Positions 16,400-24,461 of a stretch of DNA of 64,000 nt are shown here, in pieces (the stretch's first letter is position 1; each line of letters begins with the position of its first letter). Under the pieces are notes generated by a model that was given only the letters and a program-made list of their open reading frames with translations, had not been told where the DNA came from and searched no databases. Made by a program: the position numbers and the translations under genes. The DNA is from Prevotella sp. Lineage in GTDB: Bacteria; Bacteroidota; Bacteroidia; Bacteroidales; Bacteroidaceae. Where the stretch lies: positions 62,001-126,000 of the forward strand of contig JAGAXW010000003.1 in NCBI GenBank assembly GCA_017847725.1. Reading direction: 5' to 3'.

Positions 16400-16753
16400 C
16401 AACAGACGGTATGACAGTATGAAATTAAGATCGGAATACATAAAACATGGCAAATCGGTTATCCATAAACAGTTACGATAAACGCCAGACTGGGGAAAGA
16501 CGAATACCATAACTGAATATGGATAATGAATAGAAGAAGATAAACCATCTACTCATGTGAGTTAATTATCCTCTTCGTCACGTTCAAACAAATCGATGAA
16601 ATATGACAATATCGAGGATTCGACCCCGTTTCAGAAGATGATATGGATGACAACGGCATGAGTCGGTATATGGAGAATAATGATGAAGAAGGATGGGATT
16701 AGTGATTGATAGGAAAAAAGTTGTATATTTGCAAGTGAAAATTGAATAAGACA
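16400..16753 (+). other. Intergenic stretch with a possible decayed small acidic ORF
   Basis: No intact gene seen. From 16596 an ATG opens KYDNIED, and after dropping one frame the sequence continues FDPVSEDDMDDNGMSRYM to a stop at 16702, which reads like a frameshifted acidic peptide gene. TATATTTGC at 16724-16732 is a good -7 element for the next gene. Confidence 0.4.
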
Positions 16754-18397
16754 ATGAACATATACGAGACATTCAACAATCTGCGCTACCATCACGAGGA
16801 TGAGGTGGTAGAGTTCAAGAAGGCAGAGAACAACTTTGACTTTGATGACTTAGGCAAGTATTTCTCGGCACTGAGCAATGAGGCAAACCTGAGAGATAAG
16901 GGATTCGCATGGTTGGTATTTGGTGTGCATGACAAGACACGTGAGATATTAGGCACATCGTATAAGAACAGTATGAAAAGCCTACAGAGACTGAAGCAAG
17001 ACTTGTCGCAACATACTACTGACCACAATACCTTCCGTGATATATATGAGTTGGAGGTTGAGGGTAAGCGTGTACTGATGTTCCAGATACCTGCAGCGCC
17101 TCGTGGTATTCCGATGGCTTGGCAGGGGCATTTCTATGCCCGACGTGGTGAGAGCCTTGGTGCTCTTGACATGAACAAATATGAAGAGATACGTAGCCAG
17201 ACAGTGAATGAGGACTGGTCAAAACAGATTGTTGAGGGTGCTACCATAGCCGACTTGGACGAGAGAGCCATCAAGAAGGCTCGCGAGGGATACAAGGAGC
17301 ATTATCCCAAGCAGAAGGCAGACGTGGACGGTTGGAGCGACGAGGTGTTTCTGAACAAGGCAAAGATTACCATTGACGGAAAGATAACGAATACGGCTAT
17401 TCTGTTGCTGGGCAAACCTGAATCGTTACACTACATCAATCATATAGGCGAGATTGTGTGGCGACTGGCAGATAAAGACAATGTGGGGCAGGTGTTCTCT
17501 ATCCCGTTCCTATTGACAACAACGGAGGTGATGCACAAAATCCGGAACTATCCGTTCAAGCTATTCCCAAAGAACAGTTTTCTGCCAGGTGAGGGAATGA
17601 AGTACGATAGTGAGGTGATACTCGAAGCCCTCCATAACTGCATAGCCCACCAAAATTATGCGGAAGATGCCCGTATTATCGTGATTGAGCGTGAGAATGA
17701 ACTGGAATTTAGGAACAGCGGTGGTTTCTACGATGGTACATACGAGGACTATATCACTGGTGAGCGTATTCCAAATAAGTATCGTAATAAGTTCTTGGCG
17801 CAGGCTATGGCGAACATCAAGATGATTGATACTGAGGGCTTCGGCATCCATAAGATGTTTGTTTCTCAGAAAGACCGCTGGTTGCCCATGCCTGATTACG
17901 ACAAGAGCGATGGAGATACTGTGGTGCTGACGCTGCCAGGCAATGTGATTGACGAGAACTACAGTTTATTGCTGCTTGAAAATTCTGACATAGACTTGAC
18001 AACAGCGGTGCTACTTGATAAAGTTCAGAAGGGGAAGCCGATAAGTGACGAAGCAATCAAGATGCTGAGAAAGAAAAAATTGATTGAGGGTCGTAAGCCG
18101 CATTTGTATGTGTCAAAGCAGATTGCAGGGGTGACAGATCAAAAGGTGGAGTATTCCAAGCATAAGGGGCTGGCGGATAAGAAGTGCGAGGTACTACTGC
18201 TTGATTCACTAAAAGATCACAACAGCCTAACAAAGCAAGAAATAGTAAATCTTCTTTGGGATGTTTTGTCAGACCAGCTGGATGATAAGCAGAAAATGAA
18301 CAAGATAGATAACATCCTGCGTAAGATACGAGAAGCCGGTAAGATTGTTAACGAAACCGTAGGTAACAAATCTGTATGGTCGCTCGTAAAAAAGTGA
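16754..18397 (+). CDS. AlbA_2 (Schlafen-like) / RecG-like ATP-binding domain protein
   Basis: A 547-residue protein of the AlbA_2 DNA-binding family, often annotated as RecG-like helicase although no helicase motors are present. The N-terminal AlbA_2 fold shows VVEFKKAENN at residue 15 and FAWLVFGVHD near residue 50. The central part has NCIAHQNYAEDARI near residue 295 and GFGIHKMF near residue 365, typical of the HATPase-like region of these proteins. A C-terminal winged helix lies at about 470-547. The ATG at 16754 is preferred over a TTG at 16742. Such proteins are common in defence islands and as transcription regulators. A short repeat array starts inside its last codons. Confidence 0.82.
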   Translation: MNIYETFNNLRYHHEDEVVEFKKAENNFDFDDLGKYFSALSNEANLRDKGFAWLVFGVHDKTREILGTSYKNSMKSLQRLKQDLSQHTTDHNTFRDIYELEVEGKRVLMFQIPAAPRGIPMAWQGHFYARRGESLGALDMNKYEEIRSQTVNEDWSKQIVEGATIADLDERAIKKAREGYKEHYPKQKADVDGWSDEVFLNKAKITIDGKITNTAILLLGKPESLHYINHIGEIVWRLADKDNVGQVFSIPFLLTTTEVMHKIRNYPFKLFPKNSFLPGEGMKYDSEVILEALHNCIAHQNYAEDARIIVIERENELEFRNSGGFYDGTYEDYITGERIPNKYRNKFLAQAMANIKMIDTEGFGIHKMFVSQKDRWLPMPDYDKSDGDTVVLTLPGNVIDENYSLLLLENSDIDLTTAVLLDKVQKGKPISDEAIKMLRKKKLIEGRKPHLYVSKQIAGVTDQKVEYSKHKGLADKKCEVLLLDSLKDHNSLTKQEIVNLLWDVLSDQLDDKQKMNKIDNILRKIREAGKIVNETVGNKSVWSLVKK

Positions 18398-18521
18398 AAA
18401 TTACGAGCGATTACGAGCGGAATTACGAGCGAATTTTACGAGTGATATAATATAAGTTGCTGATAATCAATGTGAATTTCGCTCGTAAAAAGAGTAAAAA
18501 AATTACAAGCGATTACGAGTG
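18381..18521. repeat. Array of TTACGAGCG 9-mers
   Basis: Direct copies start at 18401, 18411 and 18423 (TTACGAGCG), with variants at 18436 and 18513 (TTACGAGTG) and 18503 (TTACAAGCG). Inverted copies CGCTCGTAA lie at 18381-18389, inside the AlbA_2 gene, and at 18480-18488. Spacing of 10-13 bases puts neighbouring copies on the same helix face, as for iterons or operators. Confidence 0.75.
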
Positions 18522-18711
18522 GCAAGCGTTCGAAATTGAGCATGATAGCCATTCAGCTTTTCTGAGAATGGACGCATCTTCTTGTTCTCCTTGATGACAC
18601 GAAACGATTCACCAAAGACCATCGATTTACAGAAAACGGCCTTGGCATAGACACCCGATTCCTTGTATCTCGCCACGAATTTTCATACTCTTCGTCATTG
18701 AATCTTACCAT
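18503..18711 (-). pseudogene. Remnant of a MobC/relaxosome-type mobilisation gene, frameshifted
   Basis: Minus strand from ATG at 18711 reads MVRFNDEEYEN, then after a one-base loss continues in another frame as FVARYKESGVYAKAVF, SFRVIKENKKMRPFSEKL and NGYHAQFR before a TAA inside the repeat array at 18503-18505. The pattern (FxxxExxxF, a Y/F-SGV turn, VFGESFRVIK and a HAQFR end) resembles relaxosome accessory proteins of Bacteroidota mobilisable elements. The 3' end is cut short by the repeats. Family assignment is from memory of the pattern. Confidence 0.55.
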
Positions 18712-18817
18712 CACGCAGTGCGTTCATTCTTCTTTTTTATGAAAATCCGCACAACTTTACAAATACTTTTTGAAAAATATGGCACTTTGCCATTATATTT
18801 CCACTTATTTAATGACT

Positions 18818-18993
18818 TGACATTTTTCTGCACGAGAAAGGCAAAAGCCTACACTAACAGACTTAGCACTCTGTCTTATAACGGATTAGGCCATGTAGGC
18901 TTTCTTAAAAGCCTACACTGATTAAACGAGTGTGTTTCAACTGGTTATATCATTCAGTGTAGGCTTTTGTCTTTCTCGTTCATAAAAATGTCA
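18818..18993. repeat. 176-base element with about 40-base terminal inverted repeats (MITE-like)
   Basis: The left end TGACATTTTTCTGCACGAGA (18818-18837) continues AAGGCAAAAGCCTACACT to 18855. The right end reads as its complement with about four mismatches: AGTGTAGGCTTTTG...CTTTCTCG...AAAAATGTCA, ending at 18993. The centre holds a second perfect hairpin, TGTAGGCTTT-CTTA-AAAGCCTACA at 18894-18917. No coding capacity. It separates the defence island from feoAB. It could alternatively act as a large bidirectional terminator. Confidence 0.7.
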
Positions 18994-19005
18994 GAACGGA
19001 TTTTG

Positions 19006-21315
19006 CTACAGGAAAAATTGGCCTACCTGATACGTCACGGCACTGACAACCCACGCCAGGACTGTGGTGTAGAGCGCAGCATAGAGAGCCCAGCGCCACG
19101 AACCGCTTTCGTGCTTGATGGCTACGATGGTGGCGATGCAGGGGAAGTAGATGAGGACGAACAGCAGGAAGCTGTAGGCTACCAGGGGCGAGAAATTGTA
19201 GTGGCCATTGTAGAGGACACCGATGGTGGAGGCGACAATCTCCTTGGCTCCGACACCGGCCAGCAGACTGACGTCGAGGCGCCAGTCGAAGCCCTGGACT
19301 GCAAAGACGGGCTCGATGGCCTTGCCAAGCATGCCTATCAGGCTCTCCTCCAGAGACGGGGCTACGCCCGACAGGCTGAAATAGCCCAAGGCCCACACGA
19401 TGATGGAGGCTACGAGGATGATGCCACCCATCTTCTTCAGATACTGCTTGCCCTTCTCCCACGTGTGGCGGAAGATGGCTTTCGCGGTGGGAAAGCGATA
19501 GGGCGGCAGCTCCATCACGAAGGGGGTGTCCTCGCCCGTGATGACCCACTTGCTGAGCACGCGGGCGATGACGACGGAGAGCAGGATGCCGACGGCATAG
19601 AGCGATATCATCACCAGACTCTGGTACTTTGCGGCAAAGAAGGCTCCTGTAATCATGATGTAGATGGGCAGGCGGGCCGAACACGACATCATGGGCAGCA
19701 CGAGCATGGTGATAAGGCGGGAGCGGCGGCTCTCGATGGTGCGGGTGGCCATCACTGCGGGCACATTGCATCCGAAGCCCATGATGAGTGGAATGAACGA
19801 CTTGCCGTGCAGGCCCATGCCATGCATCAGCTTGTCCATGATGAAGGCGGCACGGGACATATAGCCAGAGTCTTCCATCAGAGAGATGAAGGTGTAGAGT
19901 ATGAGTATCTGCGGCAGGAAGACGATGACGGCTCCGACACCTCCGATGATGCCGTCGACCAGCATGGCCTTTAGCGGTCCGTCGGCCATGGACTGACTAA
20001 TCTGGTCGGCTATCCAGCCGACGCCTGCGTCGATCCAGTCCATGGGATACTGGCCGAGCGTGAAGGTGACCTCGAACATCAGATAGAGCAGCAGCAGGAA
20101 GATGGGGAACCCGAGCCACCTGTTGGTGATGACGGCGTCTATCTTGTGGGTCATCTTATAGGTGTCCTCCTTGTTGCCTATCTCGAAGCCGGCCTCCTGC
20201 AGCGCACCATGTATGAAGCCGTACTTGGCGTCCATGATGGCCGTCTCGCAGTCGTTGCCCGTCTCTTCCTTGACGCGGCGCGAGGCGACGTTGCGGGCGG
20301 CGACGATGTCAGCGTACTCAGGCAGCAGACTGACGACCTGCTCTGCCTGACGGTCGTTCTCGAGCAGTTTGATGGCCAGCCAGCGGGTGGAATAGCGCAT
20401 GCGCAGCAGGTCGTTGGTCTTCAGATACTGCTGGATGTTGCCGATGCCGGCTTCTATCTCGTGACCGTGGTTGATATGGATGTGGCGATAGTAGTTGTCG
20501 TGTCCCTCAAGACTCTCGAAGAGGTGTATCACCTCGTGCATGAGCTCAGTCAGTCCCCTACCCGTCTTGAACGACGTGGGCACCATAGGCATGCCGAGCA
20601 GGGAGCTGAGGATGTCGATGTTCAGCCGGTCGCCGCGCTGCTCCAGCTCGTCGTACATGTTGAGGGCGCAGACAACGCGCAGGTGCATGTCCATGAGTTG
20701 CGTGGTGAGATAGAGGTTGCGCTCCAGGTTCGACGAGTCTATCACGTTGATAACGACGTCGGGGGTGTCTTCGACGAGCTGATTTCTAACATACAGTTCC
20801 TCGGGCGAATAGGCCGAGAGCGAATAGGTGCCGGGCAGGTCGATCAGGCGGATGCGGTAGCCCTCAAAGTCGGCATAGCCCTCCTTGGCGTCGACCGTCA
20901 CCCCGCTGTAGTTGCCCACGCGCTCGTGGGAGCCCGAAGCAAAGTTGAAGAGCGACGTCTTGCCGCAGTTGGGGTTGCCCACCAGGGCGACGGTAATCTC
21001 GGAAGCCCGCCTTGAGGTGTCACGGTATGCGTCATTCTCCTGCAGGCTCTCTGCGGTAGAAATGCCGGCGTCGGTGGCGGCCGAATCTGCTGTGTTGTAT
21101 GCTACTTCTATCATGTCGGCTTCCTGACGGCGCAGACTCACCTCGTAGCCCATTATTTTATACTTGACGGGGTCTTGCAGGGGTGCGTTCAGCAGGACGC
21201 TAACGGTCTGTCCCTTTATAAAACCCATCTCCACGATGCGTTTGCGAAAGCCTCCATGTCCTATCACCTTGACAATGACGGCCTTCTCACCAGTTTTCAG
21301 TTCAGATAATTTCAT
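19006..21315 (-). CDS. feoB: Fused FeoA-FeoB ferrous iron transporter
   Basis: A 769-residue fusion typical of Bacteroidota. Residues 1-72 are a FeoA SH3-like domain (MKLSELKTGEKAVIVKVIGH). The FeoB G domain follows, with G1 GNPNCGKTS near residue 115, G3 DLPGTYSLSAYSPEE and the G4-like ALNMYDE. The C-terminal half is the membrane part with gate repeats: LPQILILYTFISLMEDSGYM then GFGCNVPAVMATRT, and the second gate around GAKEIVASTIGVLYN. It imports Fe2+ across the inner membrane under low oxygen, driven or gated by GTP. A single gene therefore supplies both subunits; no feoC is near. Confidence 0.96.
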   Translation of the reverse strand: MKLSELKTGEKAVIVKVIGHGGFRKRIVEMGFIKGQTVSVLLNAPLQDPVKYKIMGYEVSLRRQEADMIEVAYNTADSAATDAGISTAESLQENDAYRDTSRRASEITVALVGNPNCGKTSLFNFASGSHERVGNYSGVTVDAKEGYADFEGYRIRLIDLPGTYSLSAYSPEELYVRNQLVEDTPDVVINVIDSSNLERNLYLTTQLMDMHLRVVCALNMYDELEQRGDRLNIDILSSLLGMPMVPTSFKTGRGLTELMHEVIHLFESLEGHDNYYRHIHINHGHEIEAGIGNIQQYLKTNDLLRMRYSTRWLAIKLLENDRQAEQVVSLLPEYADIVAARNVASRRVKEETGNDCETAIMDAKYGFIHGALQEAGFEIGNKEDTYKMTHKIDAVITNRWLGFPIFLLLLYLMFEVTFTLGQYPMDWIDAGVGWIADQISQSMADGPLKAMLVDGIIGGVGAVIVFLPQILILYTFISLMEDSGYMSRAAFIMDKLMHGMGLHGKSFIPLIMGFGCNVPAVMATRTIESRRSRLITMLVLPMMSCSARLPIYIMITGAFFAAKYQSLVMISLYAVGILLSVVIARVLSKWVITGEDTPFVMELPPYRFPTAKAIFRHTWEKGKQYLKKMGGIILVASIIVWALGYFSLSGVAPSLEESLIGMLGKAIEPVFAVQGFDWRLDVSLLAGVGAKEIVASTIGVLYNGHYNFSPLVAYSFLLFVLIYFPCIATIVAIKHESGSWRWALYAALYTTVLAWVVSAVTYQVGQFFL

Positions 21316-21332
21316 CAGATTTCTATTTGCCT

Positions 21333-21341
21333 ACAAAGTTA
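21333..21341 (-). promoter_or_regulatory. -7 element of feoAB
   Basis: Minus-strand TAACTTTGT lies 17 bases before the ATG. The -33 region is weak. No clear Fur box seen. Confidence 0.5.
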
Positions 21342-21400
21342 GCAAATATTATTGAATAACACGTGCGAAAGACATGAATATACCTACAAATGATGACCGT

Positions 21401-22102
21401 TTAGTCTTGTTTACCAAGCGGCTTGACAAATTTCATCTCTCTCAGGATGCGTTGCTGGCGCTTCAGCATGTAGCCTGACGGCTGGGCAGAGTTGAAGCGG
21501 AGCGGATTGGGCAGCGACACCGCTATCAGCGCACACTGCGCACGCGACAGCTGGTCGGCCGACGTTCCGAAATGGTGGCGGGCCACAGCCTCGGCACCAT
21601 AGATGCCACGCCCCATCTCTATCGAATTGAGGTACACCTCCATGATGCGCTCCTTGGTCCAGAACAGCTCTATCAACACGGTGAAGTATACCTCGAAGCC
21701 TTTTCTGAGCCACGAGCGGCCCGGCCACAGGAACACATTCTTGGCCGTCTGCTGCGAGATGGTGCTGGCACCCAGCCGGCGCTTCTCGGGATGCTTGATG
21801 TTGCGCATGGCGGCACGCTCGATGGCCTTGTAGTCGAAGCCGTGGTGCTCCAGAAAGCGCGCATCCTCTGACGCCATGACAGCCTGCGGCAGGGCCGGGG
21901 CTATCTCGTCGATGGACACCCACTGGTGGTGCCACGCCAGCTCTTCGCCCGACTTGAGCTGCTGGTAGCAGCGGATGAACATCAGGGGGGTGGTCAGCAC
22001 CGGCATCCAGCGCAGGGCCACAACAGAAAGGATAGTGGAAGCAAAAAATGCAACCACTATCCACATTAGAATTCGTTTGATTTTGCTGATGAAGTCGCTC
22101 AT
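21401..22102 (-). CDS. mtgA: Monofunctional biosynthetic peptidoglycan transglycosylase
   Basis: Family 51 glycosyltransferase of 233 residues that polymerises lipid II glycan strands at the inner membrane. One N-terminal membrane anchor (residues about 11-30) is followed by the catalytic domain with [16 protein letters not shown], which contains the catalytic glutamate, and [35 protein letters not shown] and [13 protein letters not shown], all classic motifs. There is no transpeptidase domain. The ATG directly follows the TAA of the OmpA-like lipoprotein gene, so the two are co-transcribed. Confidence 0.95.
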   Translation of the reverse strand: MSDFISKIKRILMWIVVAFFASTILSVVALRWMPVLTTPLMFIRCYQQLKSGEELAWHHQWVSIDEIAPALPQAVMASEDARFLEHHGFDYKAIERAAMRNIKHPEKRRLGASTISQQTAKNVFLWPGRSWLRKGFEVYFTVLIELFWTKERIMEVYLNSIEMGRGIYGAEAVARHHFGTSADQLSRAQCALIAVSLPNPLRFNSAQPSGYMLKRQQRILREMKFVKPLGKQD

Positions 22103-22771
22103 TTACTGCAGCGTGCCTGACTCAGCCTTCTTGATCATGTCCTGAGAAGCGTACATGTAGACCTCTACGCGGCGATTCTGCTGACGGCCGGCCTCTGTGC
22201 TGTTGTCGGCAACAGGATTGGTAGAGCCCTGACCCTCGACGCTCTTAATCTGACTGGCGCTGACGCCACACGACATCAGGTAGCTGTTGACGCTGTTGGC
22301 ACGGCTGACAGACAGGGGCTGGTTGATGGCATCCGAACCCGTGTTGTCGGTATGGCCGATGATGGATACGTCGCAGTCCTTATTATTGTTTAGAACGCGA
22401 GCCAGCTGGACCAGCGAGTTCTTGGCGCTCTGAGAGAGGTCAGCCTTGCCGGTAGCGAAGAGGATACCCGAGTCGAAGGTCAGCTTGACAGCCTGCAGGC
22501 CGTTGTTGTCCTTGACGGTCTCCACCTGGGCGTTCTGAATCTTCTGAGCCTCGGCCTTGGCCTTATCCATCTTCTTACCGATGATGGCACCTGCACCTGC
22601 ACCGACAGCTCCGCCGACAGCAGCACCCACCATCGTATTGCCAGCAATGGCACCGATAATACCGCCTAACAGGGCACCGCCTCCGGCTCCGATACCAGCA
22701 CCTTTCTGGGTGTTGTTACATGCGAGTACCATGCCTACGCACAGTAAAAGTGAAATGATTTTTGTCTTCAT
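22103..22771 (-). CDS. OmpA-family lipoprotein with glycine-zipper region
   Basis: A 222-residue outer-membrane lipoprotein. Residues 1-19 are a lipoprotein signal with lipobox VLAC. Residues about 25-70 are a glycine-zipper domain (GAGIGAGGGALLGGIIGAI and similar). Residues about 95-210 are an OmpA C-terminal peptidoglycan-binding domain with SIIGHTDNTGSDAINQPLS and NRRVEV. It probably ties the outer membrane to the cell wall. Frames extend upstream to 22930 but that part is non-coding and holds the promoters; the ATG at 22771 is preferred because it starts the signal peptide. Confidence 0.92.
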   Translation of the reverse strand: MKTKIISLLLCVGMVLACNNTQKGAGIGAGGGALLGGIIGAIAGNTMVGAAVGGAVGAGAGAIIGKKMDKAKAEAQKIQNAQVETVKDNNGLQAVKLTFDSGILFATGKADLSQSAKNSLVQLARVLNNNKDCDVSIIGHTDNTGSDAINQPLSVSRANSVNSYLMSCGVSASQIKSVEGQGSTNPVADNSTEAGRQQNRRVEVYMYASQDMIKKAESGTLQ

Positions 22772-22812
22772 AATTTTTTTTATTTTTGGTAAAACAATCT
22801 TCTTTTCAATAT

Positions 22813-22821
22813 GCAAAGTTA
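22813..22821 (-). promoter_or_regulatory. -7 element of the OmpA lipoprotein-mtgA operon
   Basis: Minus-strand TAACTTTGC, 41 bases before the ATG at 22771. The -33 part is poorly conserved. Confidence 0.5.
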
Positions 22822-22864
22822 CAAAATAATTATGAATTATGAATGCTAAATTATGTTTTTTTCG

Positions 22865-22873
22865 TACCTTTGC
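22865..22873 (+). promoter_or_regulatory. -7 element of proS
   Basis: TACCTTTGC, 29 bases before the proS ATG at 22903; divergent from the lipoprotein promoter. Confidence 0.55.
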
Positions 22874-22902
22874 AGTCAAATTTAGAAAAAAATTATCAAA
22901 AC

Positions 22903-24378
22903 ATGGCAAAAGAACTAAAAGAGTTAACAAAACGGGCTGACAACTACAGCCAGTGGTATAATGATTTAGTAGTCAAGGCCGACCTCGCTGAGCAGTCGGC
23001 CGTACGTGGCTGTATGGTCATCAAGCCCTATGGCTACGCCATCTGGGAGAAGATGCAGCAGCAGCTGGACAAGATGTTCAAGGAGACGGGGGCGCAGAAT
23101 GCCTATTTCCCCCTGCTCATCCCCAAGTCGTTCCTCAGCAGGGAGGCAGAGCACGTAGAGGGTTTTGCCAAGGAGTGTGCCGTGGTGACTCACTACCGCC
23201 TGAAGGCTGCCGACGGCGGCGTGGTGGTGGACCCTGCAGCGAAGCTCGAGGAAGAGCTCATCGTACGCCCCACCTCAGAGACTATTATATGGAACACATA
23301 TAAGAACTGGATTCACTCGTGGCGCGACCTGCCCCTGATGTGCAACCAGTGGTGTAACGTGATGCGATGGGAGATGCGCACGCGCCCCTTCCTGCGTACG
23401 TCGGAATTTCTGTGGCAGGAGGGTCACACCGCCCACGCCACACGCGAAGAGGCCGAGCAGGAGGCCCAGAAGATGCTGGGCGTATACGCCAAGTTTGCCG
23501 AGGAGTGGATGGCCGTTCCCGTGCTGCAGGGCGTGAAGAGCGAGACGGAGCGCTTTGCCGGTGCCCTCGACACCTACACCATCGAGGCCATGATGCAGGA
23601 CGGCAAGGCCCTGCAGAGCGGCACCAGCCACTTCCTGGGCCAGAACTTTGCCAAGGCTTTCGAGGTGACCTATCTTAATAAGGAGAACAAGCCAGAGTAT
23701 GTATGGGCCACCTCATGGGGCGTATCGACCCGACTGATCGGGGCGCTCATCATGACCCACTCTGACGACAACGGACTGGTGCTGCCGCCCAAACTGGCTC
23801 CCATCCAGGTGGTCATCATCCCCATCGCCACCAAGCCCGAGCAGATGGAGCAGGTGAACAGCGAGGTACAGCCCATCATCGAGCAGCTGCGGCAGAAAGG
23901 CATCAGCGTGAAGTTTGACGACGCTGACAACAAGCGCCCGGGCTTCAAGTTTGCCGACTACGAGCTGAAGGGTGTCCCCGTACGTCTGGTACTGGGTGCA
24001 CGCGACCTGGAGAACGGCACCATCGAGGTGATGCGTCGCGACACGCTCGAGAAGGAGACACGCCCCATCGAGGGTATCGTACAATACGTGGAGCAACTGC
24101 TCGATGACATACAGCACAGCATCTTTGAGAAGGCTCGCCAGTATCGCGACGCTCATGTGTACGAGTGCGACAACTACGAGGAGTTCAAGGAGCGCGTCAA
24201 GGACGGCGGCTTCTTCCTCTGCCACTGGGACGGCACTGCCGAGACGGAGGCACGCATCAAGGAGGAGACACAGGCTACCATCCGCTGCGTACCCTTCGCC
24301 TACGAGCAGACCGAGGGCGTAGACATGGTCAGCGGCAAACCGGCCAAGCACCGTGTCATCATTGCCAGAAGTTATTAA
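22903..24378 (+). CDS. proS: Prolyl-tRNA synthetase, class II, archaeal/eukaryotic-like short form
   Basis: A 491-residue prolyl-tRNA synthetase without the editing insertion found in long bacterial forms. The start [19 protein letters not shown] is family-typical and is used rather than an earlier in-frame ATG at 22843, which precedes the promoter. Class II motif 2 is seen around [24 protein letters not shown], motif 3 near [17 protein letters not shown]. The anticodon-binding domain (PIQVVIIPI onward) and a C-terminal zinc-binding-like domain ending IIARSY follow. Monocistronic, closed by the hairpin at 24404. Confidence 0.96.
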   Translation: MAKELKELTKRADNYSQWYNDLVVKADLAEQSAVRGCMVIKPYGYAIWEKMQQQLDKMFKETGAQNAYFPLLIPKSFLSREAEHVEGFAKECAVVTHYRLKAADGGVVVDPAAKLEEELIVRPTSETIIWNTYKNWIHSWRDLPLMCNQWCNVMRWEMRTRPFLRTSEFLWQEGHTAHATREEAEQEAQKMLGVYAKFAEEWMAVPVLQGVKSETERFAGALDTYTIEAMMQDGKALQSGTSHFLGQNFAKAFEVTYLNKENKPEYVWATSWGVSTRLIGALIMTHSDDNGLVLPPKLAPIQVVIIPIATKPEQMEQVNSEVQPIIEQLRQKGISVKFDDADNKRPGFKFADYELKGVPVRLVLGARDLENGTIEVMRRDTLEKETRPIEGIVQYVEQLLDDIQHSIFEKARQYRDAHVYECDNYEEFKERVKDGGFFLCHWDGTAETEARIKEETQATIRCVPFAYEQTEGVDMVSGKPAKHRVIIARSY

Positions 24379-24403
24379 CTAATCAACCTAATACCATATA
24401 GAA

Positions 24404-24440
24404 GAAAATGCAGGACCCTGTGATAGAGTCCTGCATTTTC
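24404..24440. terminator. Bidirectional terminator between proS and the OMP gene
   Basis: GAAAATGCAGGAC (24404-24416) pairs with GTCCTGCATTTTC (24428-24440) over an 11-base loop; it lies between two convergent genes. Confidence 0.85.
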
Positions 24441-24461
24441 ATATCGTATAGAATCTGTCGC

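Noticed and set aside
16596-16702. Small acidic gene upstream of the AlbA_2 gene
   Set aside because: Needs a frameshift and has no recognised relatives; mentioned only as a possible remnant.
5900-18993. Direct repeat of the tRNA-Lys 3' end as an integration site of the island
   Set aside because: I found no second copy of the TTCGAACCCCTGCGGGTGT end within the window.
18967-19974. Plus-strand open frame antisense to feoAB
   Set aside because: His/Asp/Gly-rich shadow translation; feoAB motifs are unambiguous on the other strand.
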